Assembly: GCF_048544455.1 (NCBI RefSeq)
Contig: NC_133536.1
Coordinates: forward strand, 23,810,152 to 23,874,151
DNA from: Silene latifolia
Taxonomy: Eukaryota > Streptophyta > Magnoliopsida > Caryophyllales > Caryophyllaceae
Direction of reading: 5' to 3'
DNA: 64,000 nucleotides
Shown: positions 11,482 through 24,464 of the stretch, piece after piece
Numbering within the stretch: the stretch's first letter is position 1
How the letters are laid out: every line of letters begins with the position of its first letter
Made by a program: the position numbers and the translations under genes
Notes under the pieces: model-generated
The model's input: the letters and a program-made list of their open reading frames with translations, nothing else
Told to the model about the DNA's origin: nothing
Databases searched by the model: none

Positions 11482-12379
11482 TCATTTACCTACTGGAGTG
11501 ATCTTTCCAGCTTTAATGTCACCAAGATATTTGGGAACAATTTCTTTTCCAATGTCCAACACCATTACAATAATGGCATTTATCAAGAGGACCCTTCTTG
11601 ATCTTGGAAGTGCTAGCTTCATAAGTCTTAGCTTTGATGAAAGTGGGAGCTTACTTCTTACCCTTCTTCCCATTCTTCTTGAACTTCCCCTTGCTTTTGG
11701 TGCTTATGTTAAGCACATCCTTAGGTGGGTTAACATTTAACCCCATGTCTCTTTAGGCTTGCACAAGTAACTTGTGCAACTCTTCAAGAGACACGTCCTT
11801 GTCTTGCATGTTAAAATTCACCCGGAATTGAACATACGCTTTGACTTTGGATAAGGAGTGTAGAATCCTATCTACAATGAGTTCTTTGGGGATTTCAACC
11901 TTTTGAATCTTCAAGGTCTCGACGAGCTCCATTAACTTGAGCACATGAGGGCTAACCTTTTGGCCCCCTTTGAAGTCGAGATCAAAGAATGTCGCGGCCG
12001 CCTCATATTGGACGATCCGCGGTGTTTGTGAAAATATTGTCACAAGCTTGGAATAGATTTCATTAGCGGTGCCCATCTTAAAGGCTCTCCTTTGGAGATC
12101 CGCCTATATTGCAAAGATTAACACATTTTTCATTGCGGCGGACTCCTTGTGGTAAGCCTCATATGCTTCCCTAGTAGCGGCGGTCGACCTAGCATTAGGT
12201 TTGGGTGGAGAGGCCTCGGTGAGGTAACGAAGTTTGTCGTCACCTTGGGCGGCTAGTTTGAGTTGGGCATCCCAATCGGAGAAATTTGACCCATTCTTTT
12301 CAAGTTTACATCGATCCATGAAGGATCGGAGCCATGAAGTATTAGTGAGAGGTGTGGCGTTGGTGTTTGGAGTGGCCAT
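11482..12379 (-). pseudogene. Copia-type gag polyprotein of element A, several stops and one frameshift
   Basis: From ATG 12379 on the minus strand one frame shows a Copia Gag: a start with NTSWLRSFMDRCKLEKNGSN, a capsid-like region around FSQTPRIVQYEAA and MELVETLKIQKVEIPKELI, then lysine-rich linkers and the zinc knuckle CHYCNGVGHWKRNC near 11,560-11,600. Three stops fall in this frame: TAG 12104-12106, TAA just at 11,753 and TAA near 11,650. After the knuckle, the expected PKYLGDIKAGK continues in another frame, so there is an indel there. Gag packages the element RNA. This copy is inactive. Confidence 0.82.
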
Positions 12380-13649
12380 TTGTTATGAAAAATAAAAGCG
12401 GTCCACAAAACAAAATATAGAAGGAATAAAACATATGTCGTTTTTAAAATAATAATACTCGTAAAAATTTTAATTTAAACAAGTTTTATTGCATTTATCT
12501 AGTGACCTCTACCGAACTTAGATAAATGATTCCAAGACCCAAATTCATATTAACTTGGGCACGGTGTGGCCGATGAAATCCTTATCAATATAACTCGGTG
12601 GATTAACTCTTTTATCGATTCTACTTTTAGAACTCTTGGTCGATAAAATTACATTAACATTTATCTTTAGCCCAAAACACATCCGATAAGGGCACAGTGT
12701 GGCCGATAAAACCCTTATGAAAAACTTTTGTTGAGTTCAATCCAAATTTCGAATAAATGTGTCCATGATCCAAACCCACATTAACTTGGGCACGGTGTGG
12801 CCGATGAAACTCTTATCAACATGAATTCGGTGGATAGACATTTATCACCCACTTCCCTTACGTAACAAGGTTTGTACCCCGGTGTGGCCGAGTGCACTCC
12901 CTCACGAAATAGGTTTTCATGGTTTCTACTTTTTGGTAAGGCTAAGTCTCAATTGTTTATTTTTAGCGAGAGGTCATGTCAATTTATTATCTATCACGTT
13001 TTAAGTGAACTAAAGCGATGAACTACGATAATTGTAATTGACACGGTCGATAAACTCGATTAAAATGATAACGCATGTTTTAGTTATGGCGATTTAGCGA
13101 TGCATGCAACATATAAATAAAATGCAAAGCATAAATTAAATCCTAGTATGACCTTCCTAAAATAGAAAATCTAATTAACTATTACATATTCGGAAACCAA
13201 CTCCATTGGTCCCTTGAACTTTGGTTTTGGCACGCATCTCGAGGTAACACCGTCTTTATGTATCGCCTTCTTGAGTGACATCGTCTTCAAGGAACTCCGA
13301 AATAAATAAATTACATAACAAATTACATAATTTCCTATTATACATTTATAATTAAAATAAAATAAATCTATTAAATTACAAAACGGTGATACGAGATCAC
13401 AATAAATTACAACCGAATCGATATTCCCATACATTCCGGGTAATACCAATTAAAAAACTAAGGCCATACTAAGTAAAATTACATAATTCAAAAATTCCAT
13501 AAAATAAAATTATGACAATCATAAATAAAATGCAGCATTATAATATGTATGAACATGCCCAATTTTATGCTAAATCGCCTTTAAGAAGCCAATATCGTAT
13601 ATTAAATGGTTTTTACGGATTTGCGTGATTCAACCTTTTAAAATCACAA
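12380..13649 (-). repeat. Leader of element A with degenerate tandem repeats
   Basis: Non-coding leader upstream of gag. Between about 12,530 and 12,900 a motif built on cacggtgtggccgatgaaa recurs at about 12,558, 12,693, 12,789 and (shorter) 12,881, each within a longer unit starting near gacccaaattcatattaac. Element B has a matching region at about 20,060-20,420 (inverted), where the motif has changed to ggttgtatcgccaaagcgtg. The segment near 13,145 is the site homologous to where A inserted into B. Confidence 0.65.
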
Positions 13650-15821
13650 CTAGTTTTGGAGCCCGTGAAAATTACGGGATTATTAATAATTGACTGTGTT
13701 TAAGTGTTTAATTTGTAAGTAACTTATATGGAGTAGTCCCCCTCTCTCACTCATTTGTTTAATTTTAATTAAAAACCACTCACAAATAATTATAAAAAAA
13801 GGTAAATAAATGAACACGACCGAGGGAACGGTATTTTAAAAGAAAAGTTTAATACACTCCAAATTTTTGATTCTGGATGATACGCAAACCAAAATGTGAA
13901 TAGCTTGGTTGTTTTGAAGCGAGGACACAATCCGTCAAATTGAATATTCGGGTACTTCTGGTCTTATGGACAATCTTGACGCCATAGAAGTATTGGAACA
14001 TGAATTTGCGCTCCATTGTCGTCCCTTATTTTCAAAGGATTTAAAAATATGAGTATAAGTTTCTACTAATAAAACAAAACATTAAAAGAAGTCACCCTTC
14101 CATATATGAACAAATTGCATTGAAATTTATTTTCTACTACATATGCAGTTAAAAACCTCATAACTTTGAAATTTATTTTCTACTACATATGCAATTTCAT
14201 TCATTATCCTTTCTTTCTCTACAAAAATATAACCTTCTTATTACTTCACTTATAGTAAGTACACATATAGATATAAAATTTAAATAAATACTCCCGTCAA
14301 AATCCTAAAACTCGTACAATATGGATAATTATGCTAGTCTCGTAAAAATATTTCTTATTGGGTATGCAAAATAATTACGCGAAGTTCAAAGCACATCCAT
14401 TTTAGGATCGCATTAACATATACATACTTACAATAACATCATTAATTAAATTATTAAGTTAATTAATTGAATTGGCACTTCCAATTAAGACTATTAAATA
14501 TAAATAAATGAACATAAAGAAAAGGAAAAAGGAGACACAAAATTCCAATAAAATACTCTAAATTATAGAGAGAACAAAAAAACTGACTTTTGTAACGACG
14601 GGTAATGTTGGTTTGGACAACTTGGTATCAAATAACACAATATGAGTCGGTATTTTGATGAGATTTTATAGAAAGAATATCCTAAAAAAAAGATTTTATA
14701 GAAAGAAAATCAATGACTCTCAATTTTCTCGTTTGAGTTGCCAATGATTTTTCAATTGCCTGTTTAATTAATGGTTTTTCAATTGTCTCTTTAATTAGTG
14801 ATTCTTCAATTGTCTCTTTATTATTTAACCATTACATTGACCGGCTTAAAGATTATAGAATATGAATGGTTTTTTCACCAACAAACATTGCATTTTGCCT
14901 CTTTATTGCTTGAATGAAGATACTGTTTTTATTGTCGTTTTGGTGCATTTTAAAGTACTTCGCCCTATGTTTATCTTGCAAATAAACGGTCGTGAACTTT
15001 TATGTGAACAACTTTAATAACTATCCAAATAATTCGAAGGAAAGGTTACATATATTTAAAATATCACATTTTGTGTTATGATGTTATACTCCGTAGTATA
15101 TATAAGATTAGATTTGGGACAAAAAGTAAGAGAGTAATGTAAGGATCAAAACTTTATAGGTGAACTCTAATAATTATTATTAGTAGTATAAGATGAGCAA
15201 AGCTAATTACACATTTCTCGGAATCACGCAATAAATAGAGATTTATGCATATACGATTCTAAACATAACTTCTTCATATTCGATCATTCACCAAAAATTA
15301 TAATCAAAACAATACTATTATACTTCATACGTAATATTAGCCTTTCCTAATTCAGGAGAAAATAAATATAAACAAATCATTCAAAAAAAATATTTATCCA
15401 AAAAATATTGTGAGTTACAGAATATTATATTTGATGGAAAACAAAAAATGATTTAAAGGCTTGAAAGCATTGGAATTAAAACAATGAATTGGAGAATAAG
15501 AATCGGTTTTTAACTAATTACTATTTATGCATATTATAACACTATGATAAGATCAAATTGACATGTGCATCGTACTTTAATAATTTGGCTAAGCAATTTG
15601 ATTTGTAACCTGCTTGACAAAATAAAAATAGAACATAAGTGTTATAAAGGAGACTAAAGTGTAGGAAAGAGTGAAGGACAATAATGCAACAACATGTCAA
15701 CAACTTATTAAAGATTTTTGCTACCATTCGATATTTCTAATACACCATTGTAGAAAAAAGAAAAAATGACAAAAATGAAAGAGTCATTCAATCTCTGCAT
15801 TGTTATTGATATGTGAGTATG

Positions 15822-16265
15822 TCATCCTCCTATAATATTAATACAAACTCACACAAAAAATAACTAATAAAATTCTAATTAATTCAAAACATAATAAAAA
15901 TAAAAAGTGAAACAATTAATTTAGTTCTCATTGTATGGTTTACCTACCATTTTTTGAATAAAGTTGAAAATTCATTCTCTTGCAATATTAATATAAACAC
16001 AAAAAAGTAACTAATAAGATTCTAATTAATTCAAAACATAATAAGAATAAAAAGCAAAATAATTAATTTAGTTCTTTAGCTATAGCTTACCTACCAATGT
16101 TTTGAATAAAGTTGGAAATTCATTCTCCTGCAATATTAAAACAAACACAAAAAATAATAACAAATTAATACAAAACATAAGAAAAATAAAAAACGAAATA
16201 ATTAGTTTACTTTTCTATGTATAATTTAGGTGCTATTTTTTGAATAAATTTGAAAATTAGGATGA
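15822..16265. repeat. Tandem repeat of about 150 bp, three copies
   Basis: Copies begin at about 15,822, 15,973 and 16,120 (spacings 151 and 147), each starting like tcattctcctgcaatatta and containing ttttgaataaagttgaaaat near the end. It lies inside the Helitron, where internal minisatellites are common. Confidence 0.8.
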
Positions 16266-16781
16266 ATATAATAGTTATATATATGAAAAATTATATTACA
16301 AATTCTCTCAAAATTTTATGAATGAAAGAAAAATAAAAAAATATGGTACATAAATACGGACTATATATAGTAATGATGAAAGAAAAGTTAAAAGGTCATT
16401 TCATTAAATAAAGAAAATAATGGTTAAATAAATAAGGTAAATAAATAAAAAAAATTATGAGAGTAGATCAATGGTTTATAATTTTTTTTCTTTTTTTTTT
16501 TTGTGTGTTTATACCTTATATTTTTTAAATTTTTTTACCTTATATTTTTTAATTTTCTTAAATGGGTAATCCATATCACTTTTTTTTTTTACCACGTCAC
16601 AATTAAACTTGCAATGTCACATTTTTTAAGTTAGTCTTTTAATAAGATTTTATAGATAGAAACTATTATAGGTTTTATAGCCATTATACAAGCATAAATT
16701 CCAATATTTTAGCTTTATTTTTAATTTATTTTATGGTATTATTTAATTGGATAATTTATTGTCGAGAAACTCAAGAGGTGA

Positions 16782-17070
16782 ATTAAATAGGAAAAAATAT
16801 TAATGAAAATTATGGGTGTTAACTGTTAAGTAATATAAAGAGTTTTAATCAATTTATTAACATATTATATTATAAAAATTAATTAAATAGGAAAAAAATT
16901 TAATTAATTTGGTAGATGTTAAGTATTATGAGGAGTTTTAATCAATTTATTTCCATGTTTAATTAAAAAAGTGAATTAAATAGGAAAAAATGTTAATAAA
17001 AATGGTGGGTGGTAAGTAATATGAAGAGTTTTAATTAATAAGTTTTAATTAATTTATTAACATGTTTTAT
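16782..17070. repeat. Tandem repeat of about 90-100 bp, three copies
   Basis: Copies begin at about 16,782, 16,882 and 16,973 with gaattaaataggaaaaaat and include gagttttaatcaatttatt. It lies inside the same Helitron. Confidence 0.7.
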
Positions 17071-17555
17071 TACAAAAAATTCAATTTTAATTATAAATTA
17101 TAAATTTTATTAACATGTTTTATCACAAAAATTTCAATTAAAATGTCAATATTAACTATAAATTATGAAATTTTGATGTAAATTTCTAAGCTTTACATAA
17201 ATTTGGGAAAACAATATATTTAATATACAAAAATTATTTAAGAATATAGATAATATCTTTTAATATTATAGATAAGTGAACTAAATTAATTTATAGATAA
17301 ATGAATTAAATTAATGCTATGTAATAATAAATTAATGTCGGTTAACGAAATGAGCTGAAAAAGGGGGATTGTCGTTGTCAGTAGAAACAGTGATGATAAG
17401 AGACGGGGTAATTGGGTATGAATGTGTGTGTGGCATTTGGGTCATGCGGCTGACGTGAGTTTCAAATGTCTGCGTGGCTTTTTTTATCCTACGTGGCATT
17501 GTCTACGTGGACTTCATTGGACATTTTAGGGTAGCCTTTTAATAGTATTTATAGA

Positions 17556-18540
17556 TAAATTATATAAAATCATATTTATGCACAAGTTAATTACCCTAAC
17601 CAACATAGGACTCAAAAATTAGTCTCCACTAACTATTTGACTGTAATTTACTTATATTTCTTAAAATTGTTCATTAATGAACCCAAAATTACAATAAAAT
17701 GCTATATAAACTCCAAATAAATCATAAAAATTTCAAATAAATTCAAAATTTGAAATTTAAACTCATGAACATACTGGAAAAATACCATGACACTCATAAT
17801 GTTCAAAAACTTAGGTTAAAAATTTCGAAAATTTATCGGAAAAACAATGTTGCGGTTTATCGGATTTATCAATAATAATTATAAAAACATGAGAAAAATT
17901 ATATTTATCAAATTTTCAATTTTAGATCTGAAATAGGCAATAAAATGCAACATGTGGCGTTTTTCTTAAGTCATGAAGTATGTTTTAGCAATTATTCACT
18001 AATTAAAGTCACTATTTATGCTATTTTCATCAAAAATTCATAAATCATGCATAAAGACTTCATAATAGCCTATTATTTTACACACATCTTGTAAAATTTC
18101 ATGTAACAACATACTAAATTTATATGACCAGATCCGAAATATTTCTCATATTAACCTATTTTTCATTTAAATTCGATTTTTATCATGAAAAATCCATATT
18201 TCGAGCATAAAAACTCCAAAAATTCTGAAAATTTACAGGTCATCTAAAAATAATATATGTGAAAACATATCCAAAAACCACTGGAAAATTTGAAGTTTAG
18301 CTAATTTTAGTCCGAAAATGACATTTTTATCATAAAATCACATTTTTAATGCCATTATTATATAAAATGAAAAATAAAAATCCATAAATTAACCAAAATA
18401 TCCTAAATACATTTTAGGATCAGAAACTTTAACATGCATAATTTATTTCGTGATATATCATAATAACACAAATTTATAAGTTTTATATGTTAATCGTATA
18501 ACTCGGAAAAACTATAACCGATTTGCATGCAAACAACCTA
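17556..18540 (-). other. Leader of element A between Helitron and primer-binding site
   Basis: AT-rich non-coding sequence that matches 889-1,738 (element B) in inverted orientation. No reading frame or RNA gene was recognised. Confidence 0.6.
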
Positions 18541-18557
18541 AGGCTCTTGATACCGCT
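18541..18557 (-). other. Primer-binding site of element A (initiator-tRNA-Met type)
   Basis: Next to the 5' LTR the minus strand reads agcggtatcaagagcct, close to the TGGTATCAGAGCC that pairs with the 3' end of initiator tRNA-Met in many plant LTR elements. It fixes the element's direction as minus. Confidence 0.7.
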
Positions 18558-19823
18558 TGTTAGAAATCTATATCTCATTACTTAACATATTCATATATGT
18601 TTCAAATTAATTTAGTCATAAAATTAAATGTTGATCTTATGCATGCAAACAATAATAAGAATAAGGAAGAAATCATCATCTTACATTGAAGATTTCGGAT
18701 TATTTGGGCACAAGTGAGTTCTCCTACTCACTTGTTCTTGAGCTTCCTAAAATGGATGAACAAAGATTCAAGTATAGAATCCCTCCCAAAGAATAATACC
18801 CAAGGTAACTACTTAATAAAATTAATATTATTAATACTAGAATAATATTAATTTAAATAAAATTGACCCAATTTTTTTTATTTTGTTCTCTTTATTTCGG
18901 CTAAGAGAAGGGAGAAAGAGGAAGAATTTTATCTCTCCAAAACTCTTATTTTAGATGGATGATAGAAAGAATAATATACTAGTATTTGATGTAGTGTATA
19001 AGGTAAAAATTAGAAGAAAAACCCATGGTTTTCTCTTCATAAAACCGGGTAGGGGGGGTTTAGGGCCAATGCATGAGCAAGGTGCTCTTCACAAGAGGCA
19101 CTAGGTTTGCATGGCTAGGTTTAGGAAGAATGATTATGTTTTCCACTTAATAATTCAACACAATATTAATCCTAAATCACCCCATTATTTCGGTCCATAT
19201 TAAGATAAAATGGATTCCATTTTATCTTTGTCAATTTGTCAATTTGTCACATGTCACATGTCATGTAAAATTGTTATGTATTTTTAACATATTAAAAATC
19301 AACGCATTAATAAAAATACGTCATATACAAAATTGACTTAGTAATTCATAATTACTTGTACCAAAATAATCTACCAATTATAAATCACAACATCTTGTAT
19401 TTATAATAAATTATTCATTCAAATGCAATTGTTTCCTTAAACAATAATTTCATCTAAGTAATAAAACAATTCGATCACTTAGACCGCATCTTATTTAATC
19501 AAATTATAATGAGACACGTAAATATTACTTCCAAAATCGTCCGTCAATTTTAAGTAATTTAATTAACCCGTATCGTCATACGATCAATTAAATAATCAAT
19601 TAAGAGTGTTACCCTTTAGGTATGACCTAAGGGGATCAACTGATCACCACCGTCGCACGACAGTAATGTCAAACTCTAGTCAGCCAATCATTACCGATAT
19701 GTGTGAACCAGTTGATAGTAAAATATTACTTTCCAATTGTATTCTTAGAATGAGACTTAAACATGTGATCATCATGATCGACAGTTGTGATCGCATTATT
19801 GTCGGAGGACACATATTCCAACA
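18558..19823 (-). repeat. 5' LTR of element A
   Basis: 1,266 bp, TGTTAGAAATC...TTCCAACA, followed by the CATAC target duplication. It contains the uninterrupted LINE target (tataataaattattcattc) and the segment that the other LTR lost. The LTR of element B at 24,465-25,742 is the same family in reverse and more diverged. Confidence 0.88.
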
Positions 19824-22739
19824 CATACTAGCATTTTATTTTTATGCTTTGCATTTTATTTATATGTTGCATGCATCGCTAAATCGCCATAGCTAAACAT
19901 GCATTTTAAATCGAGTTTATCGACCGTGTCAATTACAATTATCGTAGTTCACCGCTTTAGTTCATTTAAAACGTGATAGATAATAAATTGACATGACCTC
20001 TCGGTAAATAAACAATTGAGACTTAGCCTTACCAAAAATTAGAAACCATGAAAACCTATTTCGTGAGGGAGAGCGCTCGGCCAAACCGGGGTACAAACCT
20101 TGTTACGTAGTGGAAGTGGGTGATAAATGTCTATCCACCGAATTCATGTTGATGAGGGTTGTATCGCCAAAGCGTGCCCAAGTTAATGTGAATTTGGATC
20201 ATGGACACATTTATTCGAAATTTGGGTTGAACTCAACAAAAAAAATTCTCGACCATAGCCGGATGTGTTTTGAGCTAAAGATAAATATTAATGTAATTTT
20301 ATCGACCAAGAGTTCTAAAAGTAGAATCGATTAAAGAGTTAATCCACCGAGTTATATTGATGAGGGTTGTATCGCCAAAGCGTGCCCAAGTTAATATGAA
20401 TTTGGATCTTAGAATCATTTATTATAGTTGGGTAGAGGTCACTATATAAATGCTATAAAACTTGTTTAAATTATTTACAAGTATTATTATAACGATAAAT
20501 GTTTTGTTTTCATTATTCCGTCATCGTATTGTTCCATTTCTTTACCTCAAATTATACGATATCATTTCGATTTTAGTTCAAATCTCCATTAAAACATCGT
20601 AACTAAAGACAAATATGAATTTTCTTCTAAAACCTCGTGTTATCCATTGAAAGGATATCTTGTGAAGAGTATAGATAAAAGTTATTCGTGATCAAAAGGG
20701 TTTTTGATTCTTGACTAACATATCTACTTACAATGAATTGTTTCTCATATGCTTAATTGAGTTAAGTACTTTGAAACGTTAAATCATTTTGGTAACTAGA
20801 TTTGTTGGAAATCAAAATTGACCAAAATACCGCAACCACTTCAATGAAAGTTTTAAGACTAAACGAACGAATGAAGAGTAGTCTTCATGAAATCCAATTT
20901 TGCTTCTCTAAGCAAAGACTCATTGAAATGAGTGGGAGCATTCTCTTAACCGTTAAGAAAAGGACAAGGTTCCAAGAAGTAAAATTAGAATGGAATTGAT
21001 ACAAGGTAATGGTAAAAGTTAAGTTATTGAGAATAACGATACTAAACCTATCAATCCCGACTGATAAAGTTTCCATTTTGGAAGTGTTGGACAGTAGAAA
21101 GGAAACTACCCCAAATTATTGAAAGAATAAGCAAATTAGTTATGAGACATCTAATGAGACTTTCTTCTATAAATGTTTATTTGATTGACATAAATTTTGC
21201 TAGTACTACTTCGTCAATATTAGAAACCGGTGGTGGTTTTCATCATTATATTCGATACATAAAGATGATTATGATATGACGACTAGCATCAAATAATGTC
21301 GAGAGATAGAGTCATTGTGTATTCAATCTAGTTTTTGGGTTTAAAGTTGTACTTAATTATGACTATTAAGTGCATAAACTCTGAATAAGAATATAATCTT
21401 GTTAAGATACAAAAGAGGTTTCACTTTTATGACCCTATACATCATGATTTGATGTATGGCTAGCCCATTATCAAGGTTTATATTCTAAACCAAACTAGAA
21501 TAATATATCATGTAGATGATGCAAGACTGAAATTGGTAACCCAAGATTAAACTATAAATTCTGGAATGATGAACGCAAAGAGTTAGCGAGTACTCTTGGA
21601 ACCATTAGATTGTTAATCTTATGGTATATGCATATCTTGTATTCGAAGCAAGATGTCTCGTGCCTATTGGTTGAAAAGGAGATCGAGAATGTAAATCATT
21701 GATACAGAATAGGTTGATCATTTTCTTTTACCAACGATTTAAGTTGACACTAATGTGTTCACTTAATAAGGTAAATGGAGAAATCTTTGAAGAAGTTCAA
21801 AGAGTTCCAGAAATCACGATTTAGTCGTGATGGGATTATCAAAGTGAAGACTTTGATATAAGCCAAAGAAAATGTGATATAGTATCACAAGTTAATCTCT
21901 CTTAGCGCACATTATGGGATAAGGTGTGGTTAAATGAAAATATCAAACCTTATTCGATATGGTTTGGACTTTAATCAAGTTACTTTGAGTTACTTGATCC
22001 TTTTTTGGGATTTTATCATTTTGAAAAAAAATTATTTTTACCACTAAATCTAAATCGATTCATATGAGATATGAAAAAGTAAGGTACCATGCTTGTAAGT
22101 TTTCACAAGAAACAAATACTCATTTTTCTTACAATAATCACGAGTACAACGGGTTTGTGGCTCGTGAAGCTGTCTTTCTAGAATACAAGTTTATTTCTAG
22201 AAGATAGAGTGGGAGAAAATATTAAAGAGCCACAAAAGAATTGTGTCAAAATTTGTATGAAATTGTATGTCGCAAGAAACTGTATTTTCTTGGCTACATG
22301 ACGTTGTTTCTTCGAAACCTAGGAGGTTAAATTCATCACTTGTTGAAGATGATGAATTCATGTTACTTTTAAGAAAGTAAAGAGCTTACAACTTACAAAG
22401 AAATTGTTTGATTCAAGTTACTTCTGGAAAGTAATGAATATATGACTTACATGAGAGTGGTTAAGTCACAACTCAATACAAGGCTTAGAGCCGTGAAAAT
22501 CCGAAATAAATTCCAAGTGAATTGTCAGATATCAAAGCTTGATTGGTGGCAAAGGGTTTTGCACTAGTTGAAATGCTTAAGTCTATTTGGATCTTCTTAG
22601 GGATTGTGTTTCATTATGAGATATATAGCGAGTGAATCTAAAACCCACTTCTTCAATTAGAAGGAATGTATTCAATACATGTCTTGAGTTTTGTAGATTC
22701 TTGCAATCCTAAGATAATGTGAAACTTAAGAGAGGGTCT

Positions 22740-23480
22740 TAAGTAGGACATCAATGAGTTGGAATCAATGTTTTGATCATGTTATAAAACTTTTCTCGAT
22801 AAGTCGAGAAGTTGTGTTTATACATGGAGTTTAGTGGGAGTTACGGTAATTTTAATTAGTCTAATATGTGGATGACATATTCATCATTGGGAATGATTTA
22901 AGACTTGGAGAAATATAATACATCTTTAATATCCAGATTTATGGAGATAAATCCACATGATATTAGCGTCAAATAAGAAGTCTTATGTTGATAAGATTCA
23001 TGACTAGTTCAATCAAGTTGAACATATTTGATTGATTCCATTTGCTTCCGCTGCCGGATCATTAAATGAGTAATGATGTATAGCATTTTATATACTTTGA
23101 GTATGATGAATTGTTTCAAAATCGAATTTAAGTAATAGTTATCAAATAGCCATATAGATTATTCTTAAGTGCTTGAAGAAGCATTAAGGATGGAAAGTTA
23201 AGTGTTTTTTATGCAATTCACAAATTTGTGTAAGGGCTTACACTAATGACTGTTGAGATTGCATAAGGTTTCGGACAAAAACCGTATTCGAAACACCTAA
23301 AGATGGTTAAAGAACCATTGTGGCTATGTTATTTAAGAAATGGATTTGCCAGAATCGTTCTAGGCAATAAAGAGCAATGAGAGATGCTTACAACGGAAAT
23401 TGAGTACACTTGCAGTCATGAGATGTGCGAGAGGGATGGGTCCCGCACACTGTGAAAAACAGTGGGAGCTTTTGTCTAGA
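22740..23480 (+). pseudogene. Degraded Copia reverse transcriptase / RNase H remnant in element B
   Basis: At about 22,866 the + strand reads YVDDIFIIGND in one frame, the catalytic block of Copia reverse transcriptases (usual form YVDDIL followed by small or acidic residues). The preceding 120 bases give, with frame changes, a weak NQCFDHVIK-like match to the upstream RT segment. At about 23,155 a frame with NILKCLKKH resembles the VKNILKYL block at the start of the RNase H linker. Stops and indels are frequent, so no product is possible. Confidence 0.6.
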
Positions 23481-24447
23481 TTGGATCTAGACACGTACTC
23501 AGAAAGTTTTGTAATACAAATGTATACATTACAAAGGAAAACGAGTATGCAGTAAGGTTAAGTAAGGTACAAGAAGTTGATAAAACCTACTGACCAAAGC
23601 CTTCTCATAGGCTTAACATGATGAATCATGTCATTTCAATTGGATTGAGATGAACAACTACATACATGATTAAATTGGATTATAAGAATATGAAGTAGTA
23701 ATCAGGTATTGACTATTCATATGTGATAATCACATTTGTCGTTCGAGTTTTTATCTAAAAACTCCTTTTATACTTTGTTACATCCAAACGGGTTGTGGAG
23801 ACAATGTTGAACCCCGTTAAAGTGAACCCGGATTAACATATATTCGCCCATAATCACTTGTATGAGGTGACGTCTCGAAGTGACTAGAGTGTGATGCGAT
23901 TGATGGCAAGTTCAAGTGCCATAGAGTCATGTGAGATGACTAGTTGATCACATAGGCAGACTGTTAGGAACACTCTGTCGGGCAATGACCGCTTATAGAG
24001 TTCTGGCAAATTTATAAAGCCTGGTCGTGGCGAGAGCTACTATAGTATTCTAGTGAGTCGATTCTTTTGACTAAAGACTGTTCGCCTAAGGTGGCACGGT
24101 TTCAGATTAACTTTGATTTATGTTACTACGACCTTCGTAAATGGGGTCAAATGGGTATATTTTGGGTTATGATGGTTGTGGCTAGTCGAAGGGAATAGTG
24201 CGATAGGAATTGTCCACCCCCTTGTCAGGGTTAAAACAATATCTCAGGGCCACTCGAGGAGTAATGAACTGGAAATGCGTGGCCACGCTCGGAAGGTATC
24301 TATGGTAGATAATTCCGGTCAAATCAGTTATTCTCCAGATCGAGGAAACCACTCTCGATATGATCACTTGCAAGTACGACCCGAAAGACACCTTGCATTG
24401 AGTGGGAGATAGTAATAGGACAAGAGAATTGGTGACGCACACTTGTC

Positions 24448-24464
24448 GAGGAGAAGTGGGAGAT
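24448..24464 (+). other. Polypurine tract of element B
   Basis: The run gaggagaagtgggagat lies directly before the LTR start, as needed for plus-strand priming, and it places B on the + strand. Confidence 0.7.

Larger units (their letters stand above)
13650..17555 (-). mobile_element. Non-autonomous Helitron in the leader of element A
   Basis: Read on the minus strand it starts TCTATAAATACTATTAAAAG and ends with an imperfect hairpin (CCCGTAATTTTCACGGG), 8 bases and CTAG, and lies exactly between a host A and a host T. These are Helitron hallmarks: TC start, hairpin plus CTRR end, insertion between A and T, no target duplication. The empty site is present in element B at 1738/1739 (aaaatcacaa|taattacat on the minus strand). 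It is 3,906 bp, AT-rich, with no Rep/helicase frame. A second TCTATAAAATCTTATTAAAA start at 16,656 suggests a nested or bypassed 5' end. Confidence 0.85.
2208..19823 (-). mobile_element. Complete-ended Copia-type LTR retrotransposon A (non-autonomous), with two later insertions
   Basis: Both ends carry the same directly repeated LTR (TGTTAGAAATC...TTCCAACA), flanked by the 5-bp target duplication CATAC at 2203-2207 and 19824-19828. On the minus strand the order is 5' LTR, primer-binding site, long leader, broken gag, an unrecognisable stretch, polypurine tract, 3' LTR. The LTRs differ at scattered bases and one indel of about 110 bp, so the insertion is fairly young. A landed inside the leader of element B of the same family, in the opposite direction. 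A was itself hit by a LINE (2983-7940) and a Helitron (13650-17555). No integrase or reverse transcriptase motif was found in it, so it probably moved with proteins supplied by a relative. Confidence 0.88.

Noticed and set aside
15822-16265. Regular repeats that might suggest a CRISPR-like array
   Set aside because: Three long 150-bp units with no unique spacers, in a plant Helitron.
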